Part shown: positions 1-8,251 of the stretch, one piece after another
Layout of the letters: each line of letters begins with the position of its first letter
Numbering within the stretch: position 1 is the stretch's first letter
Source of the DNA: Pseudomonadota bacterium
GTDB lineage: Bacteria > Myxococcota_A > Polyangia > Haliangiales > Haliangiaceae
Length of the DNA stretch: 30,636 bases
Assembly (NCBI GenBank): GCA_023428295.1
Contig: JAEYYV010000113.1
Span: 1-30,636, forward strand
Reading direction: 5' to 3'
The notes under the pieces: model-generated
The model's database searches: none
Told to the model about the DNA's origin: nothing
The model's input: the letters and a program-made list of their open reading frames with translations, nothing else
Made by a program: the position numbers and the translations under genes

Positions 1-1
1 G

Positions 2-724
2 GTCGTCGGCGAGGCGACGTCGCTGGCGAACGCATCGTGGCCCGGCGCGGTGGATGCCGCGCTGTTCCTCGCGGAGATGCTGCGGCGAACGGGGCGTCAC
101 GCGGACGCGCAAGCGGCGTATGCGCGCGTGGCGGCGACGTGGCCCACGACGCCGCAAGCGACGATCGCGATCCGCGGCGGCGCGGGGAACGCGATCGAGG
201 CGGGCGAGTGGAAGCTCGCGATCGATCTCGCGAACGCGCTGCCGATCCTCGAGCCGTCGGATCGCGTGCTGCGCGACGATCTCCTCGCCGCCGTCGCACG
301 CGGAAAGTTCCGAGCGCGGCTCTATGGCGCGGCGTGGATCGCGTTTCTGCTCGGGACCGTGCTGCTCCTCGCGTCGTTCGTCGAGGCGATCGTCCGTGCA
401 CGTCGAGCTCCGTCGCTCGTGCCGCCGATCGAGGTGCTGTTCCTCGCGCCGTTTGGCGTGCTGCTGGTCGCCATTGCCTACATCCAGAACATGCCTGTTG
501 CCGGCTCGGTCGCGCAGCTGACGGCGGGTGCACTCGCTATGACCTGGCTGTCGGGATCCGCGCTCGATCTGGCGCGAGGAGCTGGCCGCCGCGTGCGGCT
601 GCGGTCGATCGCGCACGCGGTCGTGGCGGCGCTCGCGGCGCTCGCGTTTGGTTATATATCGCTCGTTCGCGCGGGCCTTCTGGACGTGATCGCAGAGACC
701 GTTCGCTATGGTCCGGGCTCGTGA
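2..724 (+). CDS. TPR-like membrane protein, 5' partial
   Basis: The frame is open from the first bases of the window, so the gene begins upstream; a GTG at 50 is an internal codon or a weak alternative start. The visible 240 or so residues begin with helical repeats that read like TPRs (LFLAEMLRRTGRHADAQAAY, then a second helix pair ending near PILEPSD). About four hydrophobic segments follow (around 335-400, 420-490, 500-570 and 610-690). The protein is therefore likely an inner-membrane protein with an N-terminal repeat domain on one face. The C-terminus is short after the last membrane segment. It is followed by a 155-base gap to the next gene's preferred start. I do not recognise a named family and infer no specific function. 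That it is coding is well supported by length and composition; the start cannot be known from this window. Confidence 0.75.
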   Translation, partial: VVGEATSLANASWPGAVDAALFLAEMLRRTGRHADAQAAYARVAATWPTTPQATIAIRGGAGNAIEAGEWKLAIDLANALPILEPSDRVLRDDLLAAVARGKFRARLYGAAWIAFLLGTVLLLASFVEAIVRARRAPSLVPPIEVLFLAPFGVLLVAIAYIQNMPVAGSVAQLTAGALAMTWLSGSALDLARGAGRRVRLRSIAHAVVAALAALAFGYISLVRAGLLDVIAETVRYGPGS

Positions 725-879
725 ATCCTCGTCGGCGAACGGCATGTACGACATACACGCCGAGGCCAACGAAACCTATGGACACTTGTCTCCACCGCCG
801 ATCGCATCTCGGCGCTGTGGGGTAGCGAATGATCGCACCCAGATCGGCGGAGGCATGCGGTTTGCTCGTGCACGCGCGC

Positions 880-2610
880 ATGCGCGTTAGTTTGCTCGGA
901 CTCCTGGTGGTCTCCGGTCTCGCGGTCGGATGTGGAGAGCGTGGGGATGACGGCGGCGATGACATGCCGAACCCGACGGCCCGACTCATGGTGGTCGTCG
1001 ACACCCCGCAGCTCCACTGGGCGGACGGGACCACCGAGACCTCGACCGTTCGCGCGATCATCATCGACGACCTCGGCAACCGCGAGGACGTCACCGACGA
1101 GGCGACGTTCGAGATCGTGCCGGCGCAGCTCGGCAGCATCGCGAACGCGACCATCACTCCGAGCGGCGACATGGCCGGCCCGGGCCAGGTGCTCGCGACC
1201 GTTCCCGACATGATCGGTATGGGCGACTTCGAGGTCTTCGTCGAGCGCACGGTGACCGGCACCGCGGATCCCTCGACCGCCGGCTTGTTCGGCGCTGCCA
1301 CGCTCGACTCGAGCGGCACGATCCAGCTCGCGTACCCGCCAGCGAACGCGATGATCCCGCCGAACATCGGCGAGATGGACGTGCACTGGCGCGACGCCGC
1401 CAAGGATCGCTACGAGCTCACGCTGAGCGGTGGCTACGTCACGATCAAGACCTACGTGAGCTCGATGGGCGCCGCGACGTGGACCACGCTCGCCGACGAG
1501 TACTGGAAGTCGCTGTCGAGCGGAGCGCGCGGCGTGGACCTGACGATCCGCGTTCGCGGCCTGCACACCGCATCGCCGAGCACGTTCATCGAGGGCAAGG
1601 AGCAGGTGCGCATCGCCGCCCAAGAAGTGAAAGGCGGCGTCTACTGGTGGAACACGACGGACGGCACGACCGCGTACATCTACCGCTACGACATGGCCAC
1701 GCCGGGCGTGCCCGCGGAGCAGTTCTATCCGCAGGCCGGACAGACCGGGTGCGTTGGTTGCCACGCGGTGTCGCGCGACGGGACCGTCGTCGCGTACCGC
1801 CAGAACGGCGACAACCTGAACTACGGCAACTCGATCCTCGTCTCCACGCTGACCAAGCAGCTCACCGACAACACGCAGCAGTGGAACTTCGCCGCGATTC
1901 ACCCGAGCAACACGGACATGTTCACGACGAGCACGTCGGGCTTGTATCGCACCGACCTCGCGACGCAGGCGCGCACGCCGCTGTACACCGCCGCGCGCAT
2001 CTCGCATCCCGATGTCAGCGCGGATGGAAAGCAGATCGTCGCGACGCAGGTCGGCGGTGGCAGCGAGGTGTGGGCGAACGCGAGCCGCTTGCTCGTGTTC
2101 GAGTACGACACCACGACCAAGACGGTCGGTGCGCCACGCACGCTCGTCGAGCCTTCGGGGACGACGTTCCCGTACTACCCGTCGTTCTCGCCTGACAACG
2201 AGTGGATCCTCTACAACCAGGCGACGGGCGGAGACAGCTACGACAACCCGAACGCGCAGATGTGGGTCACCAAGGCCGACGGCACCGGCACGCGCATTCA
2301 CCTGAGCGAAGCGGAGATCGCTGGCACGTATAACTCGTGGCCGAAGTGGACGCCGTTTATCACGATGGAACCGACGAGCGCGTCGACGAGCGAGAAGGTC
2401 ATCTGGTTCACGGTCGCGTCACGTCGCGCGTTCGGCGTGCGCTCGAACTTCCCCGGTCAGAAGCCGCAGCTGTGGCTCGCGCCGTTCTACCCGGAGCGCG
2501 CAGCGCAAGGCATGCCAGCGTCGGGCCCCGCGATTCGCCTGCCGTTCCAGAACCTCTCGCAGGGCAATCACATCGCGCAGTGGACCGAGCAGATCGTCAC
2601 GATCCAATAA
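880..2610 (+). CDS. Lipoprotein with PD40/TolB-like repeats and one c-type heme motif
   Basis: I chose ATG 880 because it gives a clean lipoprotein signal (MRVSLLGLLVVSGLAVGC, Cys at residue 19) followed by an acidic DD-rich linker. An in-frame ATG at 829 has a GGGG-like element upstream but would put 17 poorly fitting residues before the signal. After the linker comes an Ig-like region (about 30-130), a second beta-rich region, then CVGCH at residues 291-295, a canonical CxxCH site for covalent heme c. The C-terminal third has PD40/WD40-like strands of the TolB type (SHPDVSADGKQIV, YYPSFSPDNEWILYN, NSWPKWTP). The likely place is the outer membrane or periplasm, anchored by lipid. A redox or heme-sensing role is inference from the single CxxCH. 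The 3' end overlaps the convergent M15 peptidase gene by 14 bases. Confidence 0.85.
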   Translation: MRVSLLGLLVVSGLAVGCGERGDDGGDDMPNPTARLMVVVDTPQLHWADGTTETSTVRAIIIDDLGNREDVTDEATFEIVPAQLGSIANATITPSGDMAGPGQVLATVPDMIGMGDFEVFVERTVTGTADPSTAGLFGAATLDSSGTIQLAYPPANAMIPPNIGEMDVHWRDAAKDRYELTLSGGYVTIKTYVSSMGAATWTTLADEYWKSLSSGARGVDLTIRVRGLHTASPSTFIEGKEQVRIAAQEVKGGVYWWNTTDGTTAYIYRYDMATPGVPAEQFYPQAGQTGCVGCHAVSRDGTVVAYRQNGDNLNYGNSILVSTLTKQLTDNTQQWNFAAIHPSNTDMFTTSTSGLYRTDLATQARTPLYTAARISHPDVSADGKQIVATQVGGGSEVWANASRLLVFEYDTTTKTVGAPRTLVEPSGTTFPYYPSFSPDNEWILYNQATGGDSYDNPNAQMWVTKADGTGTRIHLSEAEIAGTYNSWPKWTPFITMEPTSASTSEKVIWFTVASRRAFGVRSNFPGQKPQLWLAPFYPERAAQGMPASGPAIRLPFQNLSQGNHIAQWTEQIVTIQ

Positions 2611-3370
2611 CCGCGCGCATCGTCGACGCGCACGACGCGCCGATGCCAAAGCCTTCCGCCGGTGCGCGTTGCACGCGCGCGGCCGTCGCCGGTCCGTAGA
2701 TGCCGTCCTCGGCGATCGGGTCGTCGGGCGCGTTCTTGTTCCACAGGCGCTGGAACGCGAGCACGTCCGCGCCACGGATGTCCGGCGACGCGAGGTGATC
2801 GAAGTGCACCGGGTCGTTCGGGACGTCATGCGACCACCGGTGTGCTCCCATGATCGAGATCCACGGGCTGTAGTTGGAGACGTCGAGCGCGCGGCCGCTC
2901 TCGTGGTTGGACGAGCCCGGCTGCGCGGCCGCGGTGATGCCGCAGCGTGAGAGCTCGAACCAGCGACGCAGGAGGTACTGCTGCACGACTGTCCGAAACG
3001 CGGACGTCACCTGCAGCGTCATTCCACCGCCCGCTTCGACGGCGGCGTAGAGATCCGCGCGCGCGGCTGCCGAGACGTACGGCAACACCGCGCCGCCCAC
3101 GAACACGATCCGCTGCGACTCCGCGAACGGCACGAGCTGACCCGGCATGAGGCAATCGACCTCTTGGGCGATCTGCACGCTGAGCGCGATCACGTCGCTC
3201 GTCGAGCACGAGGTGGTCTCGAACGAGCTGACGGGCGTTCCCTCGATCGACGGCATGCCCATCATGTCTGGCGGCGCATCGATCGCGGCATCGACGACGC
3301 CGGCATCAGGCGCGAACTGCTCGTCATCACCGCCGCACGCAGCGACGAGCACGAGCCACAGGTACTTCAT
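2597..3370 (-). CDS. M15 (VanY-like) D-Ala-D-Ala peptidase lipoprotein with peptidoglycan-binding tail
   Basis: The protein has 257 residues. A very short lipoprotein signal (MKYLWLVLVAAC, Cys 12) is followed by an Asp/Pro-rich linker to about residue 45. The central domain carries the M15 zinc signature: SNHESGRALD with H156 and D163, and a later HFDH (H189-H192) supplying the last metal ligand. TSAFRT near 122-127 fits the conserved substrate-binding arginine. The last 60 residues (LAFQRLWNK, EDGIYGPATAARV) look like a PG_binding_1 repeat. Members of this family cut the D-Ala-D-Ala or D,L bonds of peptidoglycan stems in the periplasm. It starts 9 bases after the stop of the polysaccharide deacetylase gene, so the two are probably co-transcribed and act on the same wall. 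I cannot tell carboxypeptidase from endopeptidase activity. Confidence 0.85.
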   Translation of the reverse strand: MKYLWLVLVAACGGDDEQFAPDAGVVDAAIDAPPDMMGMPSIEGTPVSSFETTSCSTSDVIALSVQIAQEVDCLMPGQLVPFAESQRIVFVGGAVLPYVSAAARADLYAAVEAGGGMTLQVTSAFRTVVQQYLLRRWFELSRCGITAAAQPGSSNHESGRALDVSNYSPWISIMGAHRWSHDVPNDPVHFDHLASPDIRGADVLAFQRLWNKNAPDDPIAEDGIYGPATAARVQRAPAEGFGIGASCASTMRAVIGS

Positions 3371-3379
3371 GCTGCGATG

Positions 3380-4183
3380 CTACGGCAACACGCGGGCGAG
3401 GTCTTTGCGGACGTCGCCGATCCTGTCGAGCGTTTCGCGAGCCCACGCCTCGAGTCCGGGTGAGAGTGCTTCGCGCGCGAGCTCGGGCGCCTGCACGATC
3501 CGAATCGGCTTCTTGTCGGTACCCTTGCGACGCTCGTTCTCGGCGGAGATCCACGCGAGAATCTCGGGGAGAGCGTCGACGGTGACGGCGTGGATGTCGT
3601 GCAACAGGAGGACGTTGCGCCCCTTCGCGCGCGCGAGCTGGCCGGTGACGTAGCTCACGACCTTGGCCTTGTCGCCGTGCTTCCACTCCTGCGGATCGAG
3701 ATCCCAGTGCATGTGCTGGATGCCGCGCGCCTCGAGCAATCCCTCGATCCGCTCGCAGCGCACGCCGAACGGTGCGCGGAACCACAGCGGCGTCACGCCC
3801 GCCACCTTCACGATCGCGTCGTGACCACCGTCGATCTCGGCGGCGCCTTTGTCCTCGTTCACGCGGCACAGATCCTTGTGCGTCATCGTGTGGTTCGCGA
3901 GCACGTGACCTTCCTTGATCATGCGCGCGAGGATCTTCGGGACGTTCTTGTTCTTGGTGTCGACCATCTCTCCGACGAGGAAGAACACGGCCTTGATGTC
4001 GTGCTTCTTCAAGATGTCGAGCACCTTGGGCGTCTGCGTCGGGTTCGGCCCATCGTCGAACGTGAACAAGATCTCGGGGCCGCCGCTCGCGCTGTCTCCC
4101 GCAGCGGGCGTCGGCCACACCTTCGCCGACACGGACCCGGCGAGGGTCGCGATCATCGCGAGCGCTACAAAGACACGCACCAC
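3380..4183 (-). CDS. Secreted polysaccharide deacetylase (NodB/CE4 family)
   Basis: The protein has 267 residues with a Sec signal (about 1-20, cleavage near SVSA-K) and then a full NodB homology domain. All CE4 motifs are visible: TFDDGPN with D43 and D44, the metal-binding HTMTH (H98 and H102), RAPFG with R136, a DLDPQEW stretch, and LLLHD with catalytic H195. The family removes N- or O-acetyl groups from peptidoglycan, chitin-like or other polysaccharides using a divalent metal. The substrate cannot be read from the sequence, but the M15 peptidase gene 9 bases downstream suggests peptidoglycan. The start is a GTG (two GTG codons in tandem) with no good ribosome site, so it is somewhat uncertain. 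The gene lies 41 bases after the preceding membrane protein gene. Confidence 0.92.
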   Translation of the reverse strand: MVRVFVALAMIATLAGSVSAKVWPTPAAGDSASGGPEILFTFDDGPNPTQTPKVLDILKKHDIKAVFFLVGEMVDTKNKNVPKILARMIKEGHVLANHTMTHKDLCRVNEDKGAAEIDGGHDAIVKVAGVTPLWFRAPFGVRCERIEGLLEARGIQHMHWDLDPQEWKHGDKAKVVSYVTGQLARAKGRNVLLLHDIHAVTVDALPEILAWISAENERRKGTDKKPIRIVQAPELAREALSPGLEAWARETLDRIGDVRKDLARVLP

Positions 4184-4224
4184 ATCAGCATTAACACGCG
4201 ACGCGGCGACGTCATTCTTTCTGA

Positions 4225-4785
4225 CTAAAACGTGCCCATCGCCGCGAGACCGAAGGCCGAGTCGCCGGAGCTCGTCGGCAACAGCGTGGGTGCGAGCGCG
4301 AAGCCCGCGCCTCGCGAGTTGTACTCCTCGACGTGATCGGGGAGCGCCTGGATGTCCCAGGCCGCGCCGCCGACGAAGATGATGCCGGCGAGGCCGATGA
4401 ACAGGTACGCGTTCTGAGCGAGGTTCTTACAGGTCGTCACCTCGACGGTGTTGTTGCAGCGAACCTCTTGGCTGTTACCGAGGACGCCATACGTCGCGAG
4501 CAAGCCCGCTGCCACGCGTAGGCCCATGCCGACCGTGAGGTACTTGCCGACGTAAAACTCGCCGAGCGACGGTGTGATGACACCGGAGCCGAGGCCCGTG
4601 TAGAGCAGCGGCATGTTCACGTCGCCATTCTTCTCGCCGACGAAGAATGCGGTGAGAAACAGCGCGCTCGACACCCCGGTGCCAACTCCCGACGCGATGT
4701 ACGCGGTGCGCAGTGACTTCTTCTCGGCGGCCGCCGTGCCCGCGAGCAGGGAGATCATCGCGAGCGATACGAGTGCGTGCTTCAT
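4225..4785 (-). CDS. Small multi-pass membrane protein, unknown function
   Basis: The protein has 186 residues. A signal-like N-terminus (MKHALVSLAMISLLAGTAAA) is followed by three or four hydrophobic segments, with a GxxxP-G-Y pattern (ITPSLGEFYVGKYL) in the middle and two cysteines at CNNTVEVTTC that could form a periplasmic disulfide. I do not recognise the family. The start is well fixed: ATG 4785 overlaps the stop of the upstream PLP-enzyme gene as ATGA and has GGAGG four bases before it. That fusion of stop and start implies translational coupling with the PLP enzyme, though a shared function is only inference. The reading frame is open further upstream through the PLP-enzyme gene, but codon content there belongs to the other frame. 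Confidence 0.82.
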   Translation of the reverse strand: MKHALVSLAMISLLAGTAAAEKKSLRTAYIASGVGTGVSSALFLTAFFVGEKNGDVNMPLLYTGLGSGVITPSLGEFYVGKYLTVGMGLRVAAGLLATYGVLGNSQEVRCNNTVEVTTCKNLAQNAYLFIGLAGIIFVGGAAWDIQALPDHVEEYNSRGAGFALAPTLLPTSSGDSAFGLAAMGTF

Positions 4786-5810
4786 AGAACCTCCGCGATC
4801 GGGGTGGGGCCGAACAATCCGAACATGCCGCCGGTGTGTACGAAGGCGACCGTCGACCCGAAGCGATCTGGATCGCGTCGCAGCTCGGTCACCACACCGT
4901 GAAACGCTTTGCCCGTGTACACGGGATCGAGGACCACACCATCGCTCCGCGCGAGGTCGCGAATGGTGGCGAGCTCCTCGGGGCGTGACTTCGCATAGCC
5001 GAGGCCGACATGACCGTCGACGATATCGATGTCGGCTTCGGTGACGTTCGCGCCGACGTGCCATCGCGCTTCTGCCTCCGCGCAGATCTTGGAGATCGCT
5101 GCGACAAAATATGCGCGATCGTCACAGACGTTGACGCCCGCGACGCGAATGCCGCGCTCGGCGAGGCGCAACAGCTTCGCGCCCATGATGAGGCCCGCGC
5201 CGGTACCGCCCGATCCACACGCGTACACGATCGTCGCTGGAGTGGACGGCGATGCGATCCCCGCGAGGTCCGACGCGAGCTCGCGCATCGCGCGGATGTA
5301 GCCCCACGATCCGAGCGCGTTGGAGCCACCCTCGGGCACCACATACGGGCGGCCACCGGCAGCACGCACCTTCTCGGCCTCGGCGGCGAGGAGCTGCTCG
5401 CGCTCGCGCCACGCGGGACGCGAGATCCAGACGATCTGCGCACCGACGAGCTGATCGAGGAGGATGTTGCCGGTGGGCGAGGGCGGCGACGCCGGATCAT
5501 CCGTGCGCAGGATCAGCACGCTGTTCATGCCGAGCTGCGCCGCGGCGAACGCCGTCGCGCGCGCGTGGTTGGATTGCTCGCCGCCACACGTGATGACGTG
5601 CGTGGCTTCTCGTGCGAGCGCTTCGGCCATCAGGTACTCGAGCTTGCGGACCTTGTTGCCCATCAGCTCGCTGCCCGTGTGATCGTCGCGCTTCAACCAG
5701 AAGCGCGCGCCGAGGCCGTGGCCCTCGCCGTAGCGCAGCCAGTGTCCGCGAGTGGGTTGGTTCGCCAGCGGTACGTGCGGTGGCTCGCGGTCGTGAAGCG
5801 GCTCGGCCAT
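4782..5810 (-). CDS. D-cysteine desulfhydrase / ACC deaminase family PLP enzyme
   Basis: The protein has 342 residues from ATG 5810, matching the usual 325-345 of this family; an in-frame longer version lacks family similarity. It is a fold-type II PLP enzyme: the GNKVRKLE motif carries the Schiff-base lysine (K53), EQSNHAR contacts the substrate, and the Gly-rich ACGSGGTGAG loop binds the PLP phosphate. Relatives either break D-cysteine to pyruvate, hydrogen sulfide and ammonia, or open 1-aminocyclopropane-1-carboxylate. I cannot separate these from motif inspection, though the general pattern (LKRDDHTGSELMGNK, near-C-terminal FVHTGGMFGLF) reads slightly more like DcyD. It is cytoplasmic. 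It starts 20 bases after the preceding lipoprotein gene and overlaps the next gene by ATGA. Confidence 0.9.
   Translation of the reverse strand: MAEPLHDREPPHVPLANQPTRGHWLRYGEGHGLGARFWLKRDDHTGSELMGNKVRKLEYLMAEALAREATHVITCGGEQSNHARATAFAAAQLGMNSVLILRTDDPASPPSPTGNILLDQLVGAQIVWISRPAWREREQLLAAEAEKVRAAGGRPYVVPEGGSNALGSWGYIRAMRELASDLAGIASPSTPATIVYACGSGGTGAGLIMGAKLLRLAERGIRVAGVNVCDDRAYFVAAISKICAEAEARWHVGANVTEADIDIVDGHVGLGYAKSRPEELATIRDLARSDGVVLDPVYTGKAFHGVVTELRRDPDRFGSTVAFVHTGGMFGLFGPTPIAEVL
4790..4794 (-). promoter_or_regulatory. Strong Shine-Dalgarno for the membrane protein gene at 4785
   Basis: On the minus strand the sequence reads GGAGG followed by TTCT and the ATG. It lies inside the coding end of the PLP-enzyme gene and decides the start of the downstream gene, whose reading frame would otherwise extend much further upstream. 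Confidence 0.8.
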
Positions 5811-5830
5811 GCCGCGGAGCTTAGAACGGA

Positions 5831-6409
5831 TCAGTCGTCGCCGCTGATGTTCACGACCTGGCAGGCCTTCTCGAACGCAGGGGCCGCCTCGGCCCACACC
5901 TTGTCGAGCGCGGCGTCGCACGACTTGTACTTGCTCGCGCCGTCTTCCCACGATGCCACCACGACGATGGTCCGATCACCCACTCGCGCGATGATGGTGC
6001 GGCTGTTCTTGCCCTTCTCGTCCTTGATGACGGTTCCGTTCAGGTAGTCCGCGTACACCTTGCTGACGACCGCCTGCCAGTCCTTGGGCTTGCACGCACC
6101 GTTGCAGTTCGTGCCGACGTTGAACTTCGTCATGAAGCTGTCGCCGTTCTTGTCGTCGGGCTTGAGCTGCGCGAAGCCCTTGAAGCCAGGGCCCCAATCC
6201 TTGGGCGCAGCGACGGTGTAGACGGTCTTGCTGTTGCCGCGCTCCTCTTCGATCTTGCGCTCCTCGAAGACAAGCTTGTCCTTGAGCGATGCAGGGACGG
6301 CGGCGTTCACCGCTGCAACATCGATGGGCTTCGCGGCGGCGCCATCGCCACCCTTCTTGCCACAGCCGATCGCAGTTACCGCGAGGAGAAGAAATCCGAG
6401 GTGTTTCAT
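5831..6409 (-). CDS. Orphan lipoprotein
   Basis: The protein has 192 residues. The lipoprotein signal MKHLGFLLLAVTAIGC gives an acylated Cys 16, followed by a short GKKGGDG linker and a mixed alpha/beta domain of about 165 residues. Four cysteines in the mature part (CNGAC in the middle, then KSCDAA and EKACQV near the end) could form two disulfides. I do not recognise the family. It lies in the long minus-strand run, 43 bases downstream of the NtrC-like regulator gene and 20 bases upstream of the PLP-enzyme gene. The CDAA-containing C-terminus loosely resembles the lipoprotein at 8248-8745, so the two may be distant paralogs; this is weak. ATG 6409 was chosen because it begins the signal peptide, though no clear ribosome site precedes it. 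Confidence 0.8.
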   Translation of the reverse strand: MKHLGFLLLAVTAIGCGKKGGDGAAAKPIDVAAVNAAVPASLKDKLVFEERKIEEERGNSKTVYTVAAPKDWGPGFKGFAQLKPDDKNGDSFMTKFNVGTNCNGACKPKDWQAVVSKVYADYLNGTVIKDEKGKNSRTIIARVGDRTIVVVASWEDGASKYKSCDAALDKVWAEAAPAFEKACQVVNISGDD

Positions 6410-6452
6410 TTTGTGGGAGTCCGGACGGTAAAACGGTTGGCGAGTCGCAGGT

Positions 6453-7919
6453 TCAATCGTGGTCGCCGCTGGTGGTCGAACCTTCACCGCGGTGAATGCC
6501 CAACGCGCGGAGCTTCTTGTGCAAGTTGGTCCGCTCGATGCCGAGGGCCTGCGCCGTGCGCGAGATGTTCCAGTCGAACTCGGCGAGCCGGATCCGAATG
6601 AACTCGGACTCGACCTCTTCGCGAAACTCGCGCAGGGACTTGCCCGCATAGCGGCCGAGATCGATCGCGGTGACCGGCCCGCTGTGGCTCCTCGCCGCTG
6701 GACGCGGCCCACCGAGGTACGGCGGCAGATCCTTCTCGCGGATCACCTCGTCGGACATGATCACCAAGCGCTCGACGACGTTGCGTAGCTCGCGAACGTT
6801 GCCCGGCCAGTCGTACTGCTTGAGGCGCTCGAGCACCGCTTCGTCGACGGGCTTGTAGCCGAGGCCGTTCTCGTCGCAGCACTCGCGCACGAACGACTCG
6901 ACGAGGAGCGGCACGTCATCCGCGCGCTCCTTCAGATCCGGCGAGCGGATCGGCACCACGTTCAGACGGAAGTACAGGTCCTCACGGAACTGGCCGTCCT
7001 TCACCATCTGCTCGAGATCGCGGTTCGTCGCGGCGACGACACGGCAATCGGTGCGCATCGACTTCTCGCCGCCGACGCGCGTGAACTCGCCGGTCTGCAG
7101 CACGCGCAGCACCTTGGCTTGCGCGGGCAAGGTCATGTCGCCGATCTCGTCGAGGAACATCGTGCCGCCGTCGGCCACCTCGAACAGACCGCGCTTCTTG
7201 GCGATGGCGCCGGTGAACGCGCCGCGCTCGTGTCCGAACAGCTCGCTCTCGATCAGCTCGGGCGGAATCGCCGCGCAGTTGACCTTCACGAACGTGCCGG
7301 CGCTCACCGCGCTGTTGCGGTGGATCGCGCGCGCGATGAGCTCCTTGCCCGTTCCCGACTCGCCCGTGATCAACACGCGGCTGCGCGTCGGCGCGACCTT
7401 GGCGATCTGCCGTCGGAGATCCTGCATGACCGGCGTGTTGCCCATCAGCTCCCAGCGCGCGTCGACAGCGCGACGGAGATCGTGGACCTCCTTCCACATC
7501 TTGCGGCGCTCGAGCGCGTTGCGCGCCGTGACCACCACGCGGTGGCGATCGAGCGGCTTCTCCATGAAGTCGAACGCGCCGAGCCGCGTTGCCGCGACGG
7601 CATCCTCGATCGTCGCGTGACCGCTGATCATCACGACCGGAATCTCCGACGTGCGCGACGACATGCCGTCCTCGCCGCGGCTCTTGATGGTGCGCAAGAG
7701 CTCGAGGCCGTTGTCATCGCCGAGCTTCACGTCGAGGAGGATCAGATCGACCGACTCGCGATCGAGAACGGTCTGCGCCTCGGCGATCGAGCCGGCCTCG
7801 TGAACGACGTGGCCTTCACTCTCGAGGACCATGCGAAGCGTCCGCCGAATATTCTTCTCGTCGTCGACGATGAGGATCGGCTCTGCATTCTGCGAGGGCG
7901 TGGATTGCTCGTCGGTCAT
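6453..7919 (-). CDS. NtrC-family sigma-54-dependent response regulator
   Basis: The protein has 488 residues with three domains in the standard order. A receiver (about 14-130) has VDDE acid residues, phospho-acceptor D63 in LLDVKLG and K121 in MEKPLD. The AAA+ domain (about 158-395) has Walker A GESGTGKE (186-193), an intact GAFTGA loop (233-238) that contacts sigma-54, Walker B GGTMFLDEIG, and the arginine-finger region FREDLYFRLNV. A Fis-type helix-turn-helix sits near the C-terminus (ISRTAQALGIERTNLHKKL). It should activate sigma-54 promoters when phosphorylated. No histidine kinase gene is adjacent, so its partner is elsewhere or unusual. Its ATG overlaps the stop of the upstream small membrane protein gene as ATGA, implying coupled translation with that protein. 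Confidence 0.96.
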   Translation of the reverse strand: MTDEQSTPSQNAEPILIVDDEKNIRRTLRMVLESEGHVVHEAGSIAEAQTVLDRESVDLILLDVKLGDDNGLELLRTIKSRGEDGMSSRTSEIPVVMISGHATIEDAVAATRLGAFDFMEKPLDRHRVVVTARNALERRKMWKEVHDLRRAVDARWELMGNTPVMQDLRRQIAKVAPTRSRVLITGESGTGKELIARAIHRNSAVSAGTFVKVNCAAIPPELIESELFGHERGAFTGAIAKKRGLFEVADGGTMFLDEIGDMTLPAQAKVLRVLQTGEFTRVGGEKSMRTDCRVVAATNRDLEQMVKDGQFREDLYFRLNVVPIRSPDLKERADDVPLLVESFVRECCDENGLGYKPVDEAVLERLKQYDWPGNVRELRNVVERLVIMSDEVIREKDLPPYLGGPRPAARSHSGPVTAIDLGRYAGKSLREFREEVESEFIRIRLAEFDWNISRTAQALGIERTNLHKKLRALGIHRGEGSTTSGDHD

Positions 7920-8251
7920 TCGTCGTCCTTGTTGTCACCGCGCGCGGCGGCCTGCAGATCGTCGGAGTCATCATCTCGCGAGTCGGGCGTCGCGTCGCGT
8001 GCGTCGGTACGATCGAATTGCTCTCGGCGCTTGCGGTTCCACCAGAAGATCGCGGCGAGCACCACGATGCCGCCGCCGATCATCGTGGAGCGCGAGTCGC
8101 GGTCCGGCGTCTGCTGGATCGTGATCGGCGTGAGCGGAATCCGCGTGCCGTCGGTGAGCGTCTGGTTGGGCAGCTCGAGGCGCTCGCGGGGCGGATCCGC
8201 GTGCGCGTGGCTCGCCATCACGAGCGCGAGCGCGAGCAGCGCCTGCTTCAC
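7916..8251 (-). CDS. Single-pass membrane protein with acidic cytoplasmic tail
   Basis: The protein has 111 residues. A signal peptide (KQALLALALVMASHAHA) is followed by about 35 periplasmic residues, one transmembrane segment (MIGGGIVVLAAIFWW), a basic stop-transfer patch (NRKRR) and a 40-residue Asp-rich tail. The family is unknown to me. The start is a GTG at 8251 whose first bases overlap the stop of the upstream lipoprotein gene (GTGA); an in-frame ATG at 8278 is possible but would add nine unsuited residues before the signal. The stop overlaps the start of the NtrC-like regulator gene (ATGA). This tight position, between a lipoprotein and a response regulator without a kinase, makes a signalling accessory role a fair guess, but nothing in the sequence proves it. 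Confidence 0.8.
   Translation of the reverse strand: MKQALLALALVMASHAHADPPRERLELPNQTLTDGTRIPLTPITIQQTPDRDSRSTMIGGGIVVLAAIFWWNRKRREQFDRTDARDATPDSRDDDSDDLQAAARGDNKDDE

Noticed and set aside
786..797. The 12-mer TTGTCTCCACCG, shared with 14563-14574, upstream of two plus-strand genes
   Set aside because: Many 12-base matches are expected by chance in 30 kb, and no -10 element stands at a fitting distance in either place.
706..2301. A 531-codon open frame opposite the heme-motif lipoprotein
   Set aside because: Composition is Arg/Val/Asp-rich with no domain, while the opposite strand carries a signal peptide, heme motif and beta repeats.
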